NCBI GenBank assembly: GCA_009760855.2
Contig: WPIO01000024.1
Span: forward strand, 1,663,501-1,727,500
Source of the DNA: Cristatella mucedo
Taxonomy: Eukaryota; Bryozoa; Phylactolaemata; Cristatellidae
DNA: 64,000 nt
Direction: 5' to 3'
How positions within the stretch are numbered: position 1 is the stretch's first letter; the number at the start of each line of letters is the position of its first letter. The translations under genes and the position numbers were made by a program. The notes beneath the pieces are model-generated. The model was not told the origin of the DNA, did not search any database, and saw only the letters and a list, made by a program, of their open reading frames with translations. This document shows positions 51,728-62,774 of the stretch, piece after piece.

Positions 51728-51895
51728 TCTTCCTCTGAACTCCACAAAGCCACGTTGGGCGCTATGCAGGAGTTTTCCCGATCGCACTCAAAGCCTAAGC
51801 GGCTTTTGGTAGGCACTCCCAGCCAATGCAGTAGCCAACACTTCCGTATCGCTCGACAAATACAAAGTGAGAAGCATAGACGAGTCAGGAAGTCG
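51728..51895 (-). mobile_element. L2-B 3' end
   Basis: The minus-strand terminal 170 bp of L2-B, diverged, directly after the L2-A tail at 51726. Confidence 0.75.
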
Positions 51896-52208
51896 ATGGA
51901 TCGTCCGATTGCTACGTCGTGGTGAGAGCCTATTGGTTTCAAACCCACGATCTTACTTTGACCAGTATGGTAATGCTACGTTTAATGTATCGACTTGCAG
52001 TAAAACAAGTGAAGTGACATATTGTTCCTATTCTAATTAAGGAGAGTAATTGTTGCTGTTCACTGCCTTTAGAAAGTCCAACTGAATGTAAGGAAAGTAA
52101 TGGTGGATCCCCGGTGTTTACTAACTGTTAATGCTTAACGAGGTGGCAAAGAGAATGCATATTCCATTATCCCCACCGAGGTCGGCTTTATTAGGGGGTG
52201 GGGGATAC

Positions 52209-52897
52209 GGACATTTCCCCTTGGACGTTTCCCCCCACCAGTGTATAGTTTAGGTTTCAGTTTTTAGTGTTTTGAGTTTTACGGATTTTAGGGTTTAGTG
52301 TTTAGCGTTTAGGGTTGTAGAGTTTAGGGTTTTTAGGGTTTAGGCTTTAGCGTTTAGGGTTTTAGTGTTTAGGTTTTAGGGCGGGCTGCGGCTCCGCCGC
52401 CTAAATCTACCCTTGTTCGCATTCCACGCTTTAATTAGTGCGTATTAGTGCATAACCAGATCTCTAGAGGTCGAATTATACTCGCTAGACCTCGGAGGCT
52501 TGGCGCCCATTTGCAGGGACACGCGGCATGCCGTAGCGCGCACCCGCTTTGACGGGTACGAACGCGTGCCTGGCGGAGTCGAGGGAGACCTAACTTCCGC
52601 GGGACCGAACTGTATAGCTCCCTGCTGCTGCCGCTCGCTCCGTTAGAAACCGTCATTTCAATCCATCCATTCCTCTAATTATACTGAGTTGATTTTACTT
52701 TAGTAGAGCATTAACTTCCATTTAATCACGTATTTATATATATATATATTTATATATGTATGCTTTCTTAGTTATACATTCATCAACACAGGGGGAATAT
52801 CCTACCATGGAGGGAATGTCCGGGGGAACGTCTTAAGGTCCACCGGTGGGAAATGTCGGGGGGGGGGGAGACGTCCAAGGGGGGGGGGAGAATGTCC
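52209..52897. mobile_element. Element with inverted G/C-run ends
   Basis: The left arm (52209-52239) reads GGACATTTCCCC then TTGGACGTTTCCCCCCACC. The right arm (52845-52897) is its reverse complement with longer G runs. Further GGAATGTCC and GGAACGTC motifs lie at 52791-52840. The inside holds a TTTAGGG-like stretch (52245-52378), a GC-rich part and a short (AT)n. No transposase is seen. It may be a foldback or MITE-like element. Confidence 0.5.
52245..52378 (+). repeat. Degenerate TTTAGGG-like repeats
   Basis: GTTTAGGG, GTTTAGTG and GTTTAGCG units follow one another irregularly. They resemble a telomere-type heptamer but are internal and degenerate. Confidence 0.7.
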
Positions 52898-53344
52898 TAA
52901 GCCGGGGGTAGGGCAGTGGAATGCTGCCCTACATAAGCCTGTAAGCTACGACTATTCATGGTTTGCTCTTGAATAATAATAAATAGTAACGAGATACTAT
53001 TCTACACTTAGTGTACAATAACTACACTTTGTAACCTAGCAAAATAAAACTAGTTTTGGAACGTATACAAAGTAAATAATGCTCCACTAGTAGCCATGCT
53101 TCGAGGCGACCGCTCCACAAGTGCAGCCAGGTCATTAGTATCTGACTAGTACCTTCACGAGGGCTGTCTTTTAGACTTTAGTAGGAATGCTGATTCTACA
53201 TTTACACCTGTCACCAGATCTTTGCTGCTACGCCCCCACTAGAGGTACGCAAGTACCTGCACGAATACACATTCCCTTTTAGTATTACTACCTATTAAAT
53301 CTACTCTACGTATCCATGTAACTGCCCGACCAGGCAAAGCAGCC
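52898..53344. other. Unassigned stretch
   Basis: AT-rich unique sequence after the inverted-end element. Nothing recognised. Confidence 0.4.
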
Positions 53345-53695
53345 ACCACCCGCTTTTCGGACACTGTTTACCCATGCCTCGTACAAACCACCTCAAATCC
53401 TTTGCAGACCGATCCTTTAGTTCGTTCCTCCCGAAAGCCTGGAACTCACTACCGACTTTCCGTCACATCTTCTGACGACATTTACGACAACATTTAGTGG
53501 GTCCCTTTGATTCGTCCTTTGTGCATGCTGCCACTTTCATTCTGACCCTGTGCATGCTAACCCTAACCATGTAATTCTTGTTGCTTATCGAGCATGCTAC
53601 CGCGTACCATTCGATCACATTTCAGTTGTAGTAAATGTAAAGCGCCTCGAGATTTGAGTTAAGGTTGCTGTACCAAGTGATAATTCTCAGGTGGA
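53345..53695 (+). mobile_element. Diverged L2-A 3' fragment
   Basis: The plus strand carries the ACCCGCTTTTCGG to AAAGCCTGGAACTC coding block and a degraded tail with GTAAAGCGCC. Several small deletions are present. Confidence 0.75.
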
Positions 53696-55847
53696 TCACA
53701 ATGCCCTTCAACATGCCATTCACATTACCAGACCATTTACCCACATGCTTCTGCAATTACGAGCTTAATATTTGATATACGTCTGTTAACCCACGAAACG
53801 GTCCTCATACGGGTGGCAAATGAAGGGCTCCTAACTTTAGTAATACCTAAAACAAGCAATAACCACCTGTTTACACGCATGGATGTTAATCCCGATTTGG
53901 TACCAATTTTTCATAGGATGCGTGGCGTCGAGCTATATGTGCTAAACAGTAAGAGGCTTAACCAAGGATCTGACATGGAATAACCGCCATGTTTTGTAAG
54001 CCGAATTTAGGACCTGAAAAGTACGACTATACTAACTGAGTCAAAAAGCATAATGTTACATTTTACATATATTCAATTTATTTTTTCTTCAGCAATTATT
54101 TATACAGTCGGCTTAGTATATATCAGCACCTGACATGCGTTAATACACCATGTAATCACAAATGACTCAATATATCTTTGGACTTTGAACTACATCTGTC
54201 CTTAAGCACATTCGGAAGCAAAGCAATCCGAAAGATCTTCACTCGGCGAACTAAACCCGAGTGATTGTAGTCGGCTGTCGGTTCACTTGATTCGACCAAA
54301 GCAGAAATCTGTAGTGGGCAGCTCTTTAATTAAGAGATTGCAGGCATCTCTCAAGTAGTGCGCTCGGTCAAGGAGCTTTGTTATGTTGCCAATAACGGGC
54401 TGCAGCTGCGCCAGTCCATTTTACAGTCGCATCACCGGCCACCATATTGGCCGAAGTTTTCTACAAACAAAGCGGATGGGCATGAATTCCCCTGACTATA
54501 CCGCTAAAGCCAAAAAACTGTCAAATTATGCAAATTATCAGAACGTGACAGTCATCCAAATAAATCAGTCCGCCCGTCACAGGTCTCATCATGTTATAAA
54601 TAGATAGGTCATGAGTCGGCTATCAGCACCGGGTTAGTCCTCAAAATTACAGACAAGAGCACACCAATTCACACAAAGCATGAATCACAAACAGTTACCA
54701 AACCATTTAGCTAGAGCAGCACAGCAAGATTTGTGACGCCTGAACTATGATGGTAGCGATCTAACACGATGATCTTACCTCGGGCTCCGCTCGCAACGTG
54801 CGCCTCCAGCCACACGCAATGAAGAAATGGTTGAAATCTGTTCGCGCTCACATGACCAATAAAATTACAACATAGTCCCACCCTAACTAAAAGATTAAAG
54901 ATACATGTTTAAATAAATATATATATGTATTTAATGATCAGATATAAAAAAAGAAAAGAGTAATTTCTGCTTCCGGAAAATTTAACAGCCTTGAACTTCG
55001 CTGAAGACGCGTGGGCATTTGAAGCATGAGGGAAATGTCTCCTGCTATCTGGTACGGCCTCTTACATTTGCAGCTTGGCTCTTCGTATACCTGTGATCTG
55101 GCCTTAACGCAAGAGGCAGTTGTGCTTGGTATCTTATAGCAGAGCTTTTTCAGGCTAGTTTTGTCTGTTCAACCGGAGTAAGAATGCATTTGTTTGATTG
55201 CCCTCAGAGAACTCAGTCCCTTTCTAGGCACTTTACATTTGTTGTACAGGAGTAGGGGTAGGACGGCTGATAATGCATCGATTTGTGGTGCGATTTAGTC
55301 ACTAACACGGGCCAGTGTGTTTCGTCCTACGACGTTGCTTGACAGGCAAGAAATGAACGGCACACAACAGGAACAACAGCGTTAGACGCGTGCGTGTAGG
55401 AGCGCTAGCGCGGACATCTAGCTGTTTGTTATAGATTTTTGCGTTGCCGTACATTAGATGTGCTGGAGCCTGTGGAGACGACGGACCCAATGTTCGACTG
55501 GATATGTAGACATGCGAAAGTTCAGGTTCTGGAATTTGAGAGCTTATTAGAAGTCTGTGGACTCTAGGCTTGTAGAAAAACGTGAATGTTTCAGATTGCT
55601 ATTATGCATTATTCAGCGAACGATGTGATGCAAATGATAATTTAGAGCATTAGATACCTACTGCTGTAGGAGTAGTAGCTGCCGATGAGTGGTGTGCGAC
55701 CGACTTTAGTCGAAATCTATCAACCTCCTGGTTCGCATACTCCATCGATAAAAGTAGAAGCTGAACGCTGCCTAGCTGTCTGCATGAGAATCATTTTAGC
55801 AGTAATATGCCCGAGCGTATTCCAATGTATTGTAATATAACGTACTC
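53696..55847. other. Unassigned unique sequence
   Basis: Over 2 kb with only a small L2 tail remnant at 55195. No exon was recognised on either strand. Confidence 0.4.
55195..55265 (-). mobile_element. L2-like 3' tail remnant
   Basis: About 70 bp on the minus strand match the tail hairpin (CCCTCAGAGAACTCAGTCCC, TTTACATTTG). Confidence 0.5.
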
Positions 55848-55950
55848 TGTCTGTAACTTCACCAAGCCACCGAGACTAAGTGGGTGTCATGCAGGTGTGT
55901 TTTCTACAGTGCGCTCGGTACGCATCGGTAGCCAATCTTCTGCTCAAGGC
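55848..55950 (-). mobile_element. L2-B tail fragment
   Basis: The minus-strand terminal 100 bp (CTGTAACTTCACCAAGCC), just outside the L2-C 3' end. Confidence 0.7.
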
Positions 55951-56009
55951 AGTCCTTGCTGTTATGAGTGCATTGGCTCTCCCAACTTCCCACTGCCCCT
56001 TATGGTAAT

Positions 56010-57300
56010 GATAATTATAATGAGTTGTATGTATAGTTCTAACCGAACCTAATCTCTGTTCAGATGCTTTACAACTTGCAGCAAGAGAAACAGTACTATA
56101 CGTTTGGTGACTTGTTACAGTATCAGGCGTAGAGAAGCAAGCAGCGATCTTGCTGAGTGAGGCCAGCATGCTGAAGCAGACATGAGGACAGTCATGACCA
56201 CCAATTAGTTAAACCTATCGCCGGTAGCATCGGCTGAAGCGCGGGTAGGTACGCATGCAAAGCAGGCCGGCACAAGAAAATGCACATTCACTAGGGCTAA
56301 GCGAAAATATACCGGGGCAGGTGCGTCTTTAGCTATGGCTTAAAGGATGCAAGGTCACTGCAGTTAGTGACTGTACCCTGTAGTGAGTTCCATTATATTT
56401 GGCTCAACCATCAATAGATTTCAATTTAGTGCAAGGGACGGTAAGATGACTAGATGCCACTGGGCGGCTGGTGTGAGAGCATATGGCAGGAGCAATGGGG
56501 TTGGGTAGGTGGGCTGTTGCAAGGTAGTGAAGCGACATTGAAGCCTGAGAGATCTTTCGATGAAGTTGATTCTGTGCTCGATAGGGAAGCAGTGCAGCTC
56601 AGACAGAAGCGATGTGATGTGGCAGCCATGACGTTGACGACAGGCCTGATGAGCTGCTGAGCTGTAATCAGTTGCACCCATTTAAAGGGCACAAGCCGGA
56701 GTATTGAATTAAGGGGACTGCAGTAATCTAGTCGTGATGTCACAAATGCGTTAACTAGTTTAGTAGCTGTTTTACTCATGTCTAAGCATGTCCTGATTTG
56801 GTGACGTGACTTGATAGTAAAGGCGTTTAGCTCATCTAATTACAATGCCATGCTGGTTTGGCCCAGTGGTTAAGGTGCTTGCTTCGAACCAAGGTCAAGG
56901 TAAATGTATTTGATGACCGAGGTCGTGGGTTGTGGCATATGTGAAGTGCCCGAATAGAGATTAAGTTCTCTTAGGGTGTTATACAAATGAATTACATTTA
57001 TTTATTATTTAAGTCGTTGGGAAATAGTCCCACCAGATTACTAGTAGACATCACTAGATGCTAGATGAAGCAATCTTGAGGGCAAAGTCTTGAAACAAAA
57101 AGATGACGCTAGACTTGCTCATATGTATTGGGTTGGTCTTATCACCAATGAGCTTCAGCAATTTAGTGAACAATTTAGTGCAAGTTCCATCGATGATGAC
57201 TGTAAAGTAATTAAGTTAGTTGAATGCTGGGCAAGGCCTAGCAGGGTCAAGGTAGAGCTGATTGTCTTTGGTGTAGAAATGAAAACCAGGATTTATTTCT
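56010..57300 (-). mobile_element. L2-C LINE remnant
   Basis: The minus-strand second copy of L2-C, with broken frames such as TKLVNAFVTSRLDYCS. A SINE-A is nested at 56847-57010, and L2-C resumes with GATGCTAGATGAAGCAATC. Confidence 0.7.
56847..57010 (+). mobile_element. SINE-A copy nested in L2-C
   Basis: A plus-strand copy with a short duplication in the head and a B box damaged to GTGGGTTGTGG; the tail is intact. Confidence 0.8.
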
Positions 57301-58110
57301 TGTTGAATGCTATACAGATGCCATATTAGTCATGTTATTATTAGTATTTTTATTATTATTGTATTTACCCAATGCTTGAAGCTCTGGCGACTGACATCCC
57401 GAAAATCGTCGAAAGTATGGCTAAGAGGCATCTGTTCTGTTACTTTTACCTGCAACTTAGTGGACTTGTCCTTTTTTGTTCCCGTGGGCTTTGTGCACTT
57501 ACCTGTGTATGATTCAGTGCATTTTACTAACCAGTGGTCCTGCTAAGCAGAGGCCCCGAGTGTCCTCTTGTATGCTTGTTACTTTCTGTGTACACGGTGA
57601 GGCAAGACCTTGAAGAGTGAATAACGATGAGCAAAACTCCTATAGCCCACAGTTCATGGGATTTGTCAAGGCACCGCATATCGATGTGTTCTGTCACTGA
57701 ACCAGGTCCCAAGTTTAATATGGAGTATTTGACGTGATCACTGATCATGTCTGGTAAGCAAAGCAGTATGTGCCTGTAAACTGCTTGCTCATGAGTGGGG
57801 TGGGCAGTGTGATGTTCTGCGTATGGCTCTTAGAACACATTTTTTTGGCGAGCCTCGTATGAGTATAAGCTGATTAGACTCCATTTTTTAAGTATTCAAA
57901 CCTACAATAATGGTGCAATCCAACTTCAGTGCACTCGATGTAATGCATTTAAGCCTATGCCTAAGCCACAGCCCACCTTCCCTTGAACCCTGCTTTTGTT
58001 CTAACAAGCTTGATGTATGATTTTCCTGTGGCAGTTTTAAGTGTGCTCGTGCATGTGCATACCCACTGGCCATCGCACAAACACCTCACCTGCTGACTGA
58101 CTTATGAGCT
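57301..58110. other. Diverged LINE-like 3' sequence and unassigned DNA
   Basis: The segment at 57470-57550 (TTACCTGTGTATGATTCAGTG) resembles 61624-61680, suggesting another old L2-type 3' end. The rest is unassigned. Confidence 0.4.
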
Positions 58111-58232
58111 TGTACTTCATCCAGGTCGTGGGTTCGAGTCCTTCAGCAGGCAATTCTTTATTGCCCACTGCAAGCAGTGGTGATAGGCATTGAAGGTCTT
58201 CTGCTGGTTAATTGAGGCTGTTAAATCAGCTA
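58111..58232 (+). mobile_element. SINE-B copy, 5'-truncated
   Basis: B box GGGTTCGAGTCCT, the body, and the tail GAGGCTGTTAAATCAGCT. Confidence 0.75.
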
Positions 58233-58628
58233 GCTTGTACTTCTACTTTTCTTTTTACTTTGTCTTACTTTATTGCTGTAAACTACTCATGCTGCAAGCT
58301 ATTGTCACTCTGCTATGTTGTTTATGTTGCTGATAGCGCAGTGTGCTGTGAAAATCGATTGGATGTACGGTTAAGATGAATGTGTTTGGCATTGGCAAAG
58401 TTTCCTTAGAAGCCTTGCATTTCTGGCTGTAATGCCTTTAGTCCTTAGCAATGCTGGGGGTCGAAAGAAGGAGGGGGAGTACATTGCTGCACCACTAAGC
58501 TGCTACAATCCTCAAATCCTACAAAGCCATGAAAGTTCATGCAATAGTCTTTCTGCCGTGGCCTGCTCATTGCATTACAAGTAAAGTTTGATAATACTGA
58601 CAATGCTGATAATACTCTATTCTTACAG

Positions 58629-58704
58629 ACTCTCTTCCATTCGAGTTTGGCGACTTGCTTCGTTTTTGATAATTTGATAACTACACATCGTTCCGGCAGT
58701 CAAG
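58629..58704 (+). other. Candidate 5' untranslated exon of the TRMT2A-like gene
   Basis: A strong donor (AAG then GTGAGT) at 58705 ends a short stretch that follows an acceptor-like TTCTTACAG. The first coding exon begins with an acceptor only two bases before its ATG, so an upstream non-coding exon is required. This is the best candidate. The start is uncertain, because the true transcription start could lie within or before it. Confidence 0.4.
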
Positions 58705-59153
58705 GTGAGTGCATGATAGACTGGCCTCTTTCTTGACTATGAACAATGCTAGCATGCTGCTTGTATTTTGGGCTGGCCTTGGCAACCGTTAAGAGTGCCC
58801 TATCAAGAGAGTCTAAGAGGGTAAAGGGTTTTCTACTTCATTCTGCTACTTCAACGATTATATATACATGTTGAGCAGCTCCAAGGGACTATGCATGTCA
58901 TATCATCGTCATCAGAGTGTATGTAAGATCAGGCAGTGCTTGAGGGGCTCCTAGGTGCTTTCAGCAGGTCGGAATCACCCGACTGTGTAGTCAGTCGTAG
59001 ACTGCCAACATGCAGTCGACCTGTTCATTGAAGGTACGACGGTTTAAACAGGCCTTAGCTCAGCAATTCGTGTAAACTGCACCGGCTGGGTAGCAGAGGA
59101 ATTATTTAGCATTGCCTCTCGTTACCGATTTCTTGTCTGCTTGCTTTTTGTAG

Positions 59154-59416
59154 ACATGTCAGAACCGATAACTTGTGATGCTGCTGCCGAATTTAAGACA
59201 CAGCAGGGAATACACGGCAAACTGGATTCCATCGATGAGCCATCTATAGCCTGCGAGAAGATGACGTCGGACGATGCTGATGTCTCTGCGGCACCAGTGC
59301 ACCCGACGAAAGACCTCGATACCACTGATCCGTTTGCTTACTTGGAGCGGGACGCTTACACGTCGGAGATATTCAAAATTGAGATAAACAACTTACCTAA
59401 GAGATTCGGTATTGCT
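59154..59416 (+). CDS. TRMT2A: TRMT2A-like first coding exon
   Basis: The acceptor TTTTTGTAG is followed by AC and then the ATG at 59156. There are 87 codons to the donor GTGAGT at 59417, phase 0. The first 55 residues are acidic and low in structure. The RRM begins around residue 68 at YTSEIFK. Confidence 0.7.
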
Positions 59417-60556
59417 GTGAGTGATGCCAGAATGACATTGGTTCTGTCTCTGTACCTGTATCTTTGTCTGTAACTCCACAAAGACTGTGGATGTTACACA
59501 GAAGAGTTGTGTATAGCGCACTCAAAGCCTAAGCGACTTTCGGTACACATTCGGTAGCCAGCAGACTGTGCTTATTCGTGCTGACACTGCATGCTGCCAC
59601 TAACCACACTTGTATGCTGACCCTGTGCATGTCACTCCTAACCATGTTATTCATGTTGTTCATCAAGCATGATATTACTCACCATCCAATCGCGTTTCTC
59701 TTTGCAGCAAATTTAAAGTGCCTAGAAAGAGATTGAGTTCTCTGAGGGCGCTTTGTCAAGTGCATTATTATTACTATTATTATTACTGCATCTCATGCAA
59801 CAGCAAGAAAGTGAGAAGCATAGCTGAGTCGGGAGAGAGCAGTTGAGGTAATGAGCAGCATGGAAGTAGCAGCTCAGGACGGCTGGACAGGATGTGCCCT
59901 AGTTGGCAGCAGGAGAGTACTTGTTGTTGCCTAAGAATAGTGGAAGTGAATTCCACAGTACATGCACAGCAAAAGCTTCTGTCGCTAATGGTCTTTAAGC
60001 AGAGGAATATAAATTTATTTATTGTTCGTACAGCACCTGAGAGCACGACAAGGAGGCTGAAATTCGTGCAACGGCAGCTAGGTACGAAGGAGCCAAGCCA
60101 TGGTGGGCTTTGTGGGTCAGCTTAAGAACTTTGCTCTGTATCCGTTGATCAACCTGCAGCCACCCAAGCTCATTCAGCAAAGGAGACACATAGCCAAACT
60201 TCTGGGATTTGTAAACTAGCCTTGTAGTAATTTTCATTGCCAGCTGCAGTGGCCTAGCGGCTTTTTTCTGCAGCCCGGCCAAAAGGGAATTACAAATCTA
60301 GCCGAGACCGAATGAATGAATGAAAAAATGCCGAACCAATGAGCTAGTAAATGTTTTGCAAGCCACCGTGGAGACAGTTGACCTGCAGCTACATTCTGTC
60401 CAGCCAGTATGGCATTATGCTTGTTGTTCGCTACCTTTTACCTCTTGGGTTTTCACCTGTCTTACAGGAGTTGAAGAAAAGACTGGCATTCCTAGGCCTG
60501 AAGCCGAAGAAAGTGAAAGCTACTGAGTCGTCTCGTTATGCTTTTGTAACATTCAG
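59156..60556 (+). CDS. TRMT2A: TRMT2A-like tRNA (uracil-5-)-methyltransferase, N-terminal part only
   Basis: Two exons join in phase 0 to give 116 residues and then run off into undetected exons. The first encodes an acidic leader and then YTSEIFKIEINNLPK. The second encodes LKKRLAFLGLKPKKVKATES and YAFVTF. This is the start of the N-terminal RRM of TRMT2A: a first strand with I.NLP, a helix, then YAFVTF as the RNP1-like third strand. TRMT2A makes m5U54 in tRNA; the catalytic SAM-dependent domain would lie further downstream and is not visible here. The intron is 1051 bp and mostly L2 sequence. Identity rests on recalled resemblance to TRMT2A and on the spacing of these motifs. Confidence 0.72.
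59455..60300 (-). mobile_element. L2-B copy in the TRMT2A intron, split by L2-A
   Basis: Minus-strand L2-B at 59455-59566 and 59788-60300, with frame remnants such as LGWLQVDQRIQSKVLKL. It starts 38 bp after the exon and takes up most of the intron. Confidence 0.85.
59567..59787 (+). mobile_element. L2-A 3' fragment in the TRMT2A intron
   Basis: A plus-strand 220-bp 3' end with the hairpin and ATT-rich tail, splitting an L2-B copy into 59455-59566 and 59788-60300. Confidence 0.85.
60468..60556 (+). CDS. TRMT2A: TRMT2A-like second coding exon, middle of RRM
   Basis: The acceptor is CTGTCTTACAG and the donor GTTGGT follows AG at 60556, leaving phase 2. It encodes ELKKRLAFLGLKPKKVKATE and RYAFVTF, that is, the helix 1 to RNP1 part of the RRM. 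Direct read-through into the intron loses RRM character at once, which supports the donor. Confidence 0.7.
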
Positions 60557-60997
60557 GTTGGTCCGTCTGCCATTCCGTTGCCTCAGGGCTGATGCTGTCG
60601 TGTTGTTCTTGCACCGACTATGTTTATACGTCGGTTCAGCATGCCACCCACCGCCAGCACGGCGTCTGGCATTTGCTGCGTGTGACGTCAAACACTGTAG
60701 TCCCTCGTTAGCTCAGACAACTCTTGCTCACTAGTTGCTTCAGTCTGCTACAGCATGTGCTGCCCTTTGCATCAACCGTTACCAAATCCACGGTCATCAA
60801 ATCACCATCCCAAAGATAGGCTCGGAGCACTGTTTATTTGTCTCGGTATACTTTCTCAACAGGAAAGTCCACTTTCTGCATGCGCATTTATTCCTTGCTA
60901 TATCTAGTACCTTGGTTGTAGCTGTCTGGCTTCCCACCGGCTGGTTCCTCTAGCCAGGCTATATGCTGCTTTGGTTTTCGGTTGTGGGCTTACTCTG
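60557..60997. other. TRMT2A intron or next exon, unresolved
   Basis: The next TRMT2A exon may lie here or beyond. The stretch at 60733-60820 has an RRM-like frame but its phase does not join cleanly. Confidence 0.35.
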
Positions 60998-61168
60998 GTG
61001 GGCCGTGGCGGTGGCACACTAGGTAAGGCGATTGCTTTTCACGACCTTGGTTCCGAGGTCTTGTGTTCGAATCCTGCGGTGGGCGATACCTAATTGCTGC
61101 TGCAAGCGGCGGTGATAGCCTTTAAGGCTCTTCTGCTGCTATACAAAAGAGGCTGTTGAATCAGCTGG
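60998..61168 (+). mobile_element. SINE-B, best copy
   Basis: All parts are present: GGCACACTAGGTAAGGCG head, B box GTGTTCGAATCCT, body, GCTATACAAAAGAGGCTG and the TTGAATCAGCT tail. It is useful as the local reference for the family. Confidence 0.83.
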
Positions 61169-61777
61169 TATTTTTGTTTTACTCTATTGGTCTGATCAGG
61201 TTGCCGCACGGCTTTTGTGGCAGCTGTGTGTAACATTCCTTGCGGCGAAATAGAGGTAAAGACCTTAGCATCCTTAGCATCGTCCAAGCTAGATCCAAGC
61301 TAGATCACTAGATGATGGCTTTCACGGGGCAGGTGACAAGCGTAAGCTCATGCGGTGTGACGTAGAACAAGTCTATTGCATTTAATATCTGAACTCCGGC
61401 AGTTCCACATCCAGCTAGCCTGATTCTCTGGCTTTTGAGCTTTCACAATTGTCAGGTGAACTGTAAACAAATCACTGCTGGCTTATGGTCAAAATGTAGC
61501 TACGGTCACTATCTACAATGACTTTGGATCATTTAAGTATCGGCTACAGATACACATGTTCTGCTCAATTTTCCCTGCGTCCCAGCAAACTTCTATTTTT
61601 TGTACTTGTGTGCTTTGCATGCTTACCTGTGCATAATTTAGTGCATTTTACTAGCCTAAGATCCTACTAGCCGCTGGCCCTGAATATATTTTTGTTAGAT
61701 TTAGCATGCTGGCCTGAGTATGATACTTGTTTGCTTTTCCATGCTTGTCATGATACCGTGCACGCTACTAACTTTGT
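61169..61777. other. Unassigned stretch
   Basis: Shares a diverged segment at 61624-61680 with 57470-57550. No gene was seen. Confidence 0.4.
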
Positions 61778-61905
61778 AATGATAGTAATAATAATGATAA
61801 TACAAATATATCTACGTAGCACCCTCAGAGAACTTAATCTCTTTCTAGGCAATTTCCATATGCTGTAAAGGAAGCATGATCAGATAAGGATGAGCATGGT
61901 TCTTA
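61778..61905 (-). mobile_element. L2-like 3' tail remnant
   Basis: A minus-strand TAA-rich tail, then CCCTCAGAGAACTTAATCTC and about 60 bp of 3' region. Confidence 0.6.
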
Positions 61906-61962
61906 GAGCACTAACCAAGCCGAAATTTACAAAATCGACTGCATGATACCTAATACATTGAC

Positions 61963-62113
61963 CTGGGTCTTAGGTCAGGGGTAAGGCGCTTGCTCTTCAC
62001 GAACCAGGTCGCGGGTTCGAGTTCTGCAGTGGGTGATTATTGTCCACTGCAAATGATGGTGATAGCCGGTAAGCCTGTTCTGCTGCTATGTAAATGAGGC
62101 TGTTGAATCAGCT
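61963..62113 (+). mobile_element. SINE-B copy
   Basis: A diverged head (GGTCAGGGGTAAGGCG), B box GGGTTCGAGTTCT, body, and tail GAGGCTGTTGAATCAGC. Confidence 0.78.
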
Positions 62114-62774
62114 AACCTTTAACTTGCGAATTTTTTTGTTCATTATTTTTAAAATCCAAAAACATGTTCTGATTAAAGCTGTGCAGAATATGACCGAGTG
62201 CATGTTCAAGTTCAAGATAATGAGGGGTTCTAGTGATGGTCTCACCTCTTCAGTTCTTCACCCCACCTCCACACTTACTAGAACTGTTAACACTTGCTGT
62301 AGACGAGACAGTAACCTTTGTTATCGATTCTTTTGCAGCAAGTTTTAAAGTACTGGCTAAATATTTAGCTCGGTTGGAGTGCCATGCAGACGACCTATCA
62401 TGGCAGACGACCTATCATTATTATTATTAAGACCATGTTCTTTGTGACTTGTAACTGGAAATGACTTCACTGCCTCATTTTGTGATAGCAGTATAGATGC
62501 CAATTAATTCGATCTCAATCATGTGAGGCAGTGGGAGACAGAACCCGAATACAAGTATGGACATTCTATGTGAAGTGGTATTCCTGATTTGCTGCCGGTC
62601 ATCAGATCGTACAGGTTTTGGGCAAAAAGAGGTCTTCGATCGGTTGCCTCTCCCAATTCAACCACAAACTGCTATTGCCAACTTGCTGAACAGAAAAGAA
62701 GTTTGCGATACAGTTCTTTAGACTTGGTACTTAAGTAGTGTGTGACAAAGTGTGCGGTTTGGAAGAAAGTTGGC
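62114..62774. other. Unassigned AT-rich stretch
   Basis: A short ATT run near 62416. No gene was recognised. Confidence 0.4.

Noticed and set aside
52245-52378. Interstitial telomere from a chromosome fusion
   Set aside because: Units are degenerate and of TTTAGGG type, not the TTAGGG usual in animals, and lie inside a bounded element.
61000-61080. Possible tRNA gene
   Set aside because: Head of SINE-B, repeated with its body and tail elsewhere.
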